Source of the DNA: Defluviitaleaceae bacterium
GTDB lineage: Bacteria; Bacillota; Clostridia; Lachnospirales; WRAX01
Length of the DNA: 6,694 bases
Direction: 5' to 3'
Assembly: GCA_009787945.1 (NCBI GenBank)
Contig: WQSI01000096.1
Location: 1-6,694, forward strand
Below the pieces are notes generated by a model. That model made no database searches and was not told the DNA's origin. It was given only the letters and a program-made list of their open reading frames with translations. A program made the translations under genes and the position numbers. Below are positions 5,962 through 6,694 of this stretch, piece by piece (the first letter of the stretch is position 1; each line of letters begins with the position of its first letter).

Positions 5962-6694
5962 ATGACCGTGAAAAATTTATGCAAGAAAGTATCCATTATG
6001 GCTTTATTGCTTGTTATTGTGCTGATATTTGGAGGAATCACAGCTAACTCAGATTCTTTTATGCCGCCAGAACCCTTTGAAATTTGGTCGGAAGATGAAA
6101 CAATGGTGTTTCGGTGGAATCCTGGGTATGAGAATAATTGGTTTGTAGTAGCACAGGCAGGAGTGTATCGTAACAACGAACTTGTTTATTCGGTGGACAA
6201 TCTTCCAATCATGGGTTCACACGCAGGGGAATTTTTGTTTTCAACAGACTTTAGGCATTTTGTGTTTATCCCACAAGTAGGTCAAAGTGCGGCTTTAGGC
6301 TTTTTTGAGGATGGTGTTTTGCTTCGGGCCTATAGAATTGATGAGCTTGTGAGAGATATGAATGTGATAATATATAGCGTAACAATGGCTGGTTGGGAAA
6401 GTTGGCAAGGTAGAAGTTTTGACGCTGCTAACAACACAATGACCATTGTAACCCGTGATGATATTACATATGTTTTCGATATTACTACGGGCAAAATTAT
6501 TTATGATACAGTGGGCGATGCTCCATTTATACCGCACCCCGAAGATTCTTGGGGGTATTTTGCCAATGATGTCAGAATGCCTTTGTGGGCACAAGTGGCA
6601 AGGGAAGATATGCCCTCATCTTGGGCACAAGAATATACAGAAAGAGCAGGTGAATTGGGTTTATTGCCCGATTCCTTTCGCTTGGGATTCGGAA
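5962..6694 (+). CDS. Secreted protein with SLH-like C-terminal motif, 3'-truncated by the window edge
   Basis: An open frame of 244 codons runs off the right edge. The ATG at 5962 is near a strong GGAGGTG (5954-5960), but the spacer is only 1 base; the in-frame GTG at 5968 (third codon) has a better 7-base spacer and may be the true start. Residues 1-28 form a signal peptide: KNLCKK, hydrophobic core MALLLVIVLIFGG, likely cleavage after ITA; no lipobox. The mature part (about 40-190) is rich in beta-type sequence and aromatics (MVFRWNPGYENNWFVVAQAG, LVYSVDN, FRHFVFIPQ, YVFDITTGKIIYDT) and matches no domain I can name. From about residue 206 the sequence (LWAQVAREDMPSSWAQEYTE, then RAGELGLLPDSF) resembles the first part of S-layer-homology-like repeats of clostridial surface proteins, which continue as a TRAEF-type block that would lie beyond the edge. 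Probably cell-wall-associated; function unknown. Confidence 0.85.
   Translation, partial: MTVKNLCKKVSIMALLLVIVLIFGGITANSDSFMPPEPFEIWSEDETMVFRWNPGYENNWFVVAQAGVYRNNELVYSVDNLPIMGSHAGEFLFSTDFRHFVFIPQVGQSAALGFFEDGVLLRAYRIDELVRDMNVIIYSVTMAGWESWQGRSFDAANNTMTIVTRDDITYVFDITTGKIIYDTVGDAPFIPHPEDSWGYFANDVRMPLWAQVAREDMPSSWAQEYTERAGELGLLPDSFRLGFG

Noticed and set aside
6295..6594. Minus-strand reading frames at 5946-6176 and 6295-6594
   Set aside because: They oppose the long plus-strand frame from 5962, which has a signal peptide, a strong ribosome binding site and an SLH-like motif; the minus frames have none of these.

Overview
The window looks like chromosomal DNA of an endospore-forming, probably anaerobic member of the Bacillota, most likely class Clostridia. 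Support comes from a CotF-type spore coat gene pair, strong AGGAGG-type ribosome binding sites before most genes, sigma-A-like promoters, and a BmrC/BmrD (TM287/288)-type heterodimeric ABC exporter. I cannot name a genus from sequence alone. There is no tRNA, rRNA, CRISPR array, insertion sequence or phage gene, so this reads as ordinary chromosome with a few unusual details.

Layout, left to right. (1) A GT4-type glycosyltransferase (+), cut by the left edge, fills 1-834. (2) A perfect 12-bp hairpin with A- and T-tracts (843-876) lies between convergent transcription units and should terminate both. (3) Two small minus-strand genes (1354-1172, then 1143/1149-886) encode the two halves of a CotF-like coat protein as separate polypeptides. 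(4) A minus-strand operon of two ABC half-transporters (5088 or further upstream down to 3322, then 3322-1460) overlaps by one base and ends in a 14-bp hairpin terminator. (5) A compact divergent promoter region (about 5169-5245) serves the ABC operon leftward and an unknown single-pass membrane protein (5271-5837) rightward. (6) A secreted protein of an uncharacterised type (5962 to the right edge) has an SLH-like C-terminal motif just before the sequence ends. Because it is open at the right edge it has no visible stop codon.

The two ABC subunits form a coherent machine. The upstream subunit has lost the catalytic Walker B glutamate (Asp instead) and the switch histidine (Gln instead) but keeps a perfect LSGGQ. 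The downstream subunit keeps Glu and His but has the altered signature LSTGE. Together they give one consensus and one degenerate ATP site, the hallmark of heterodimeric exporters.

The best candidates for a second look are the apparent absence of a normal start codon for the upstream ABC subunit, whose coding sequence continues past the first usable codon; the unknown envelope protein divergent from the exporter; and the secreted protein with an SLH-like tail. I did not find a clearly new biological system.
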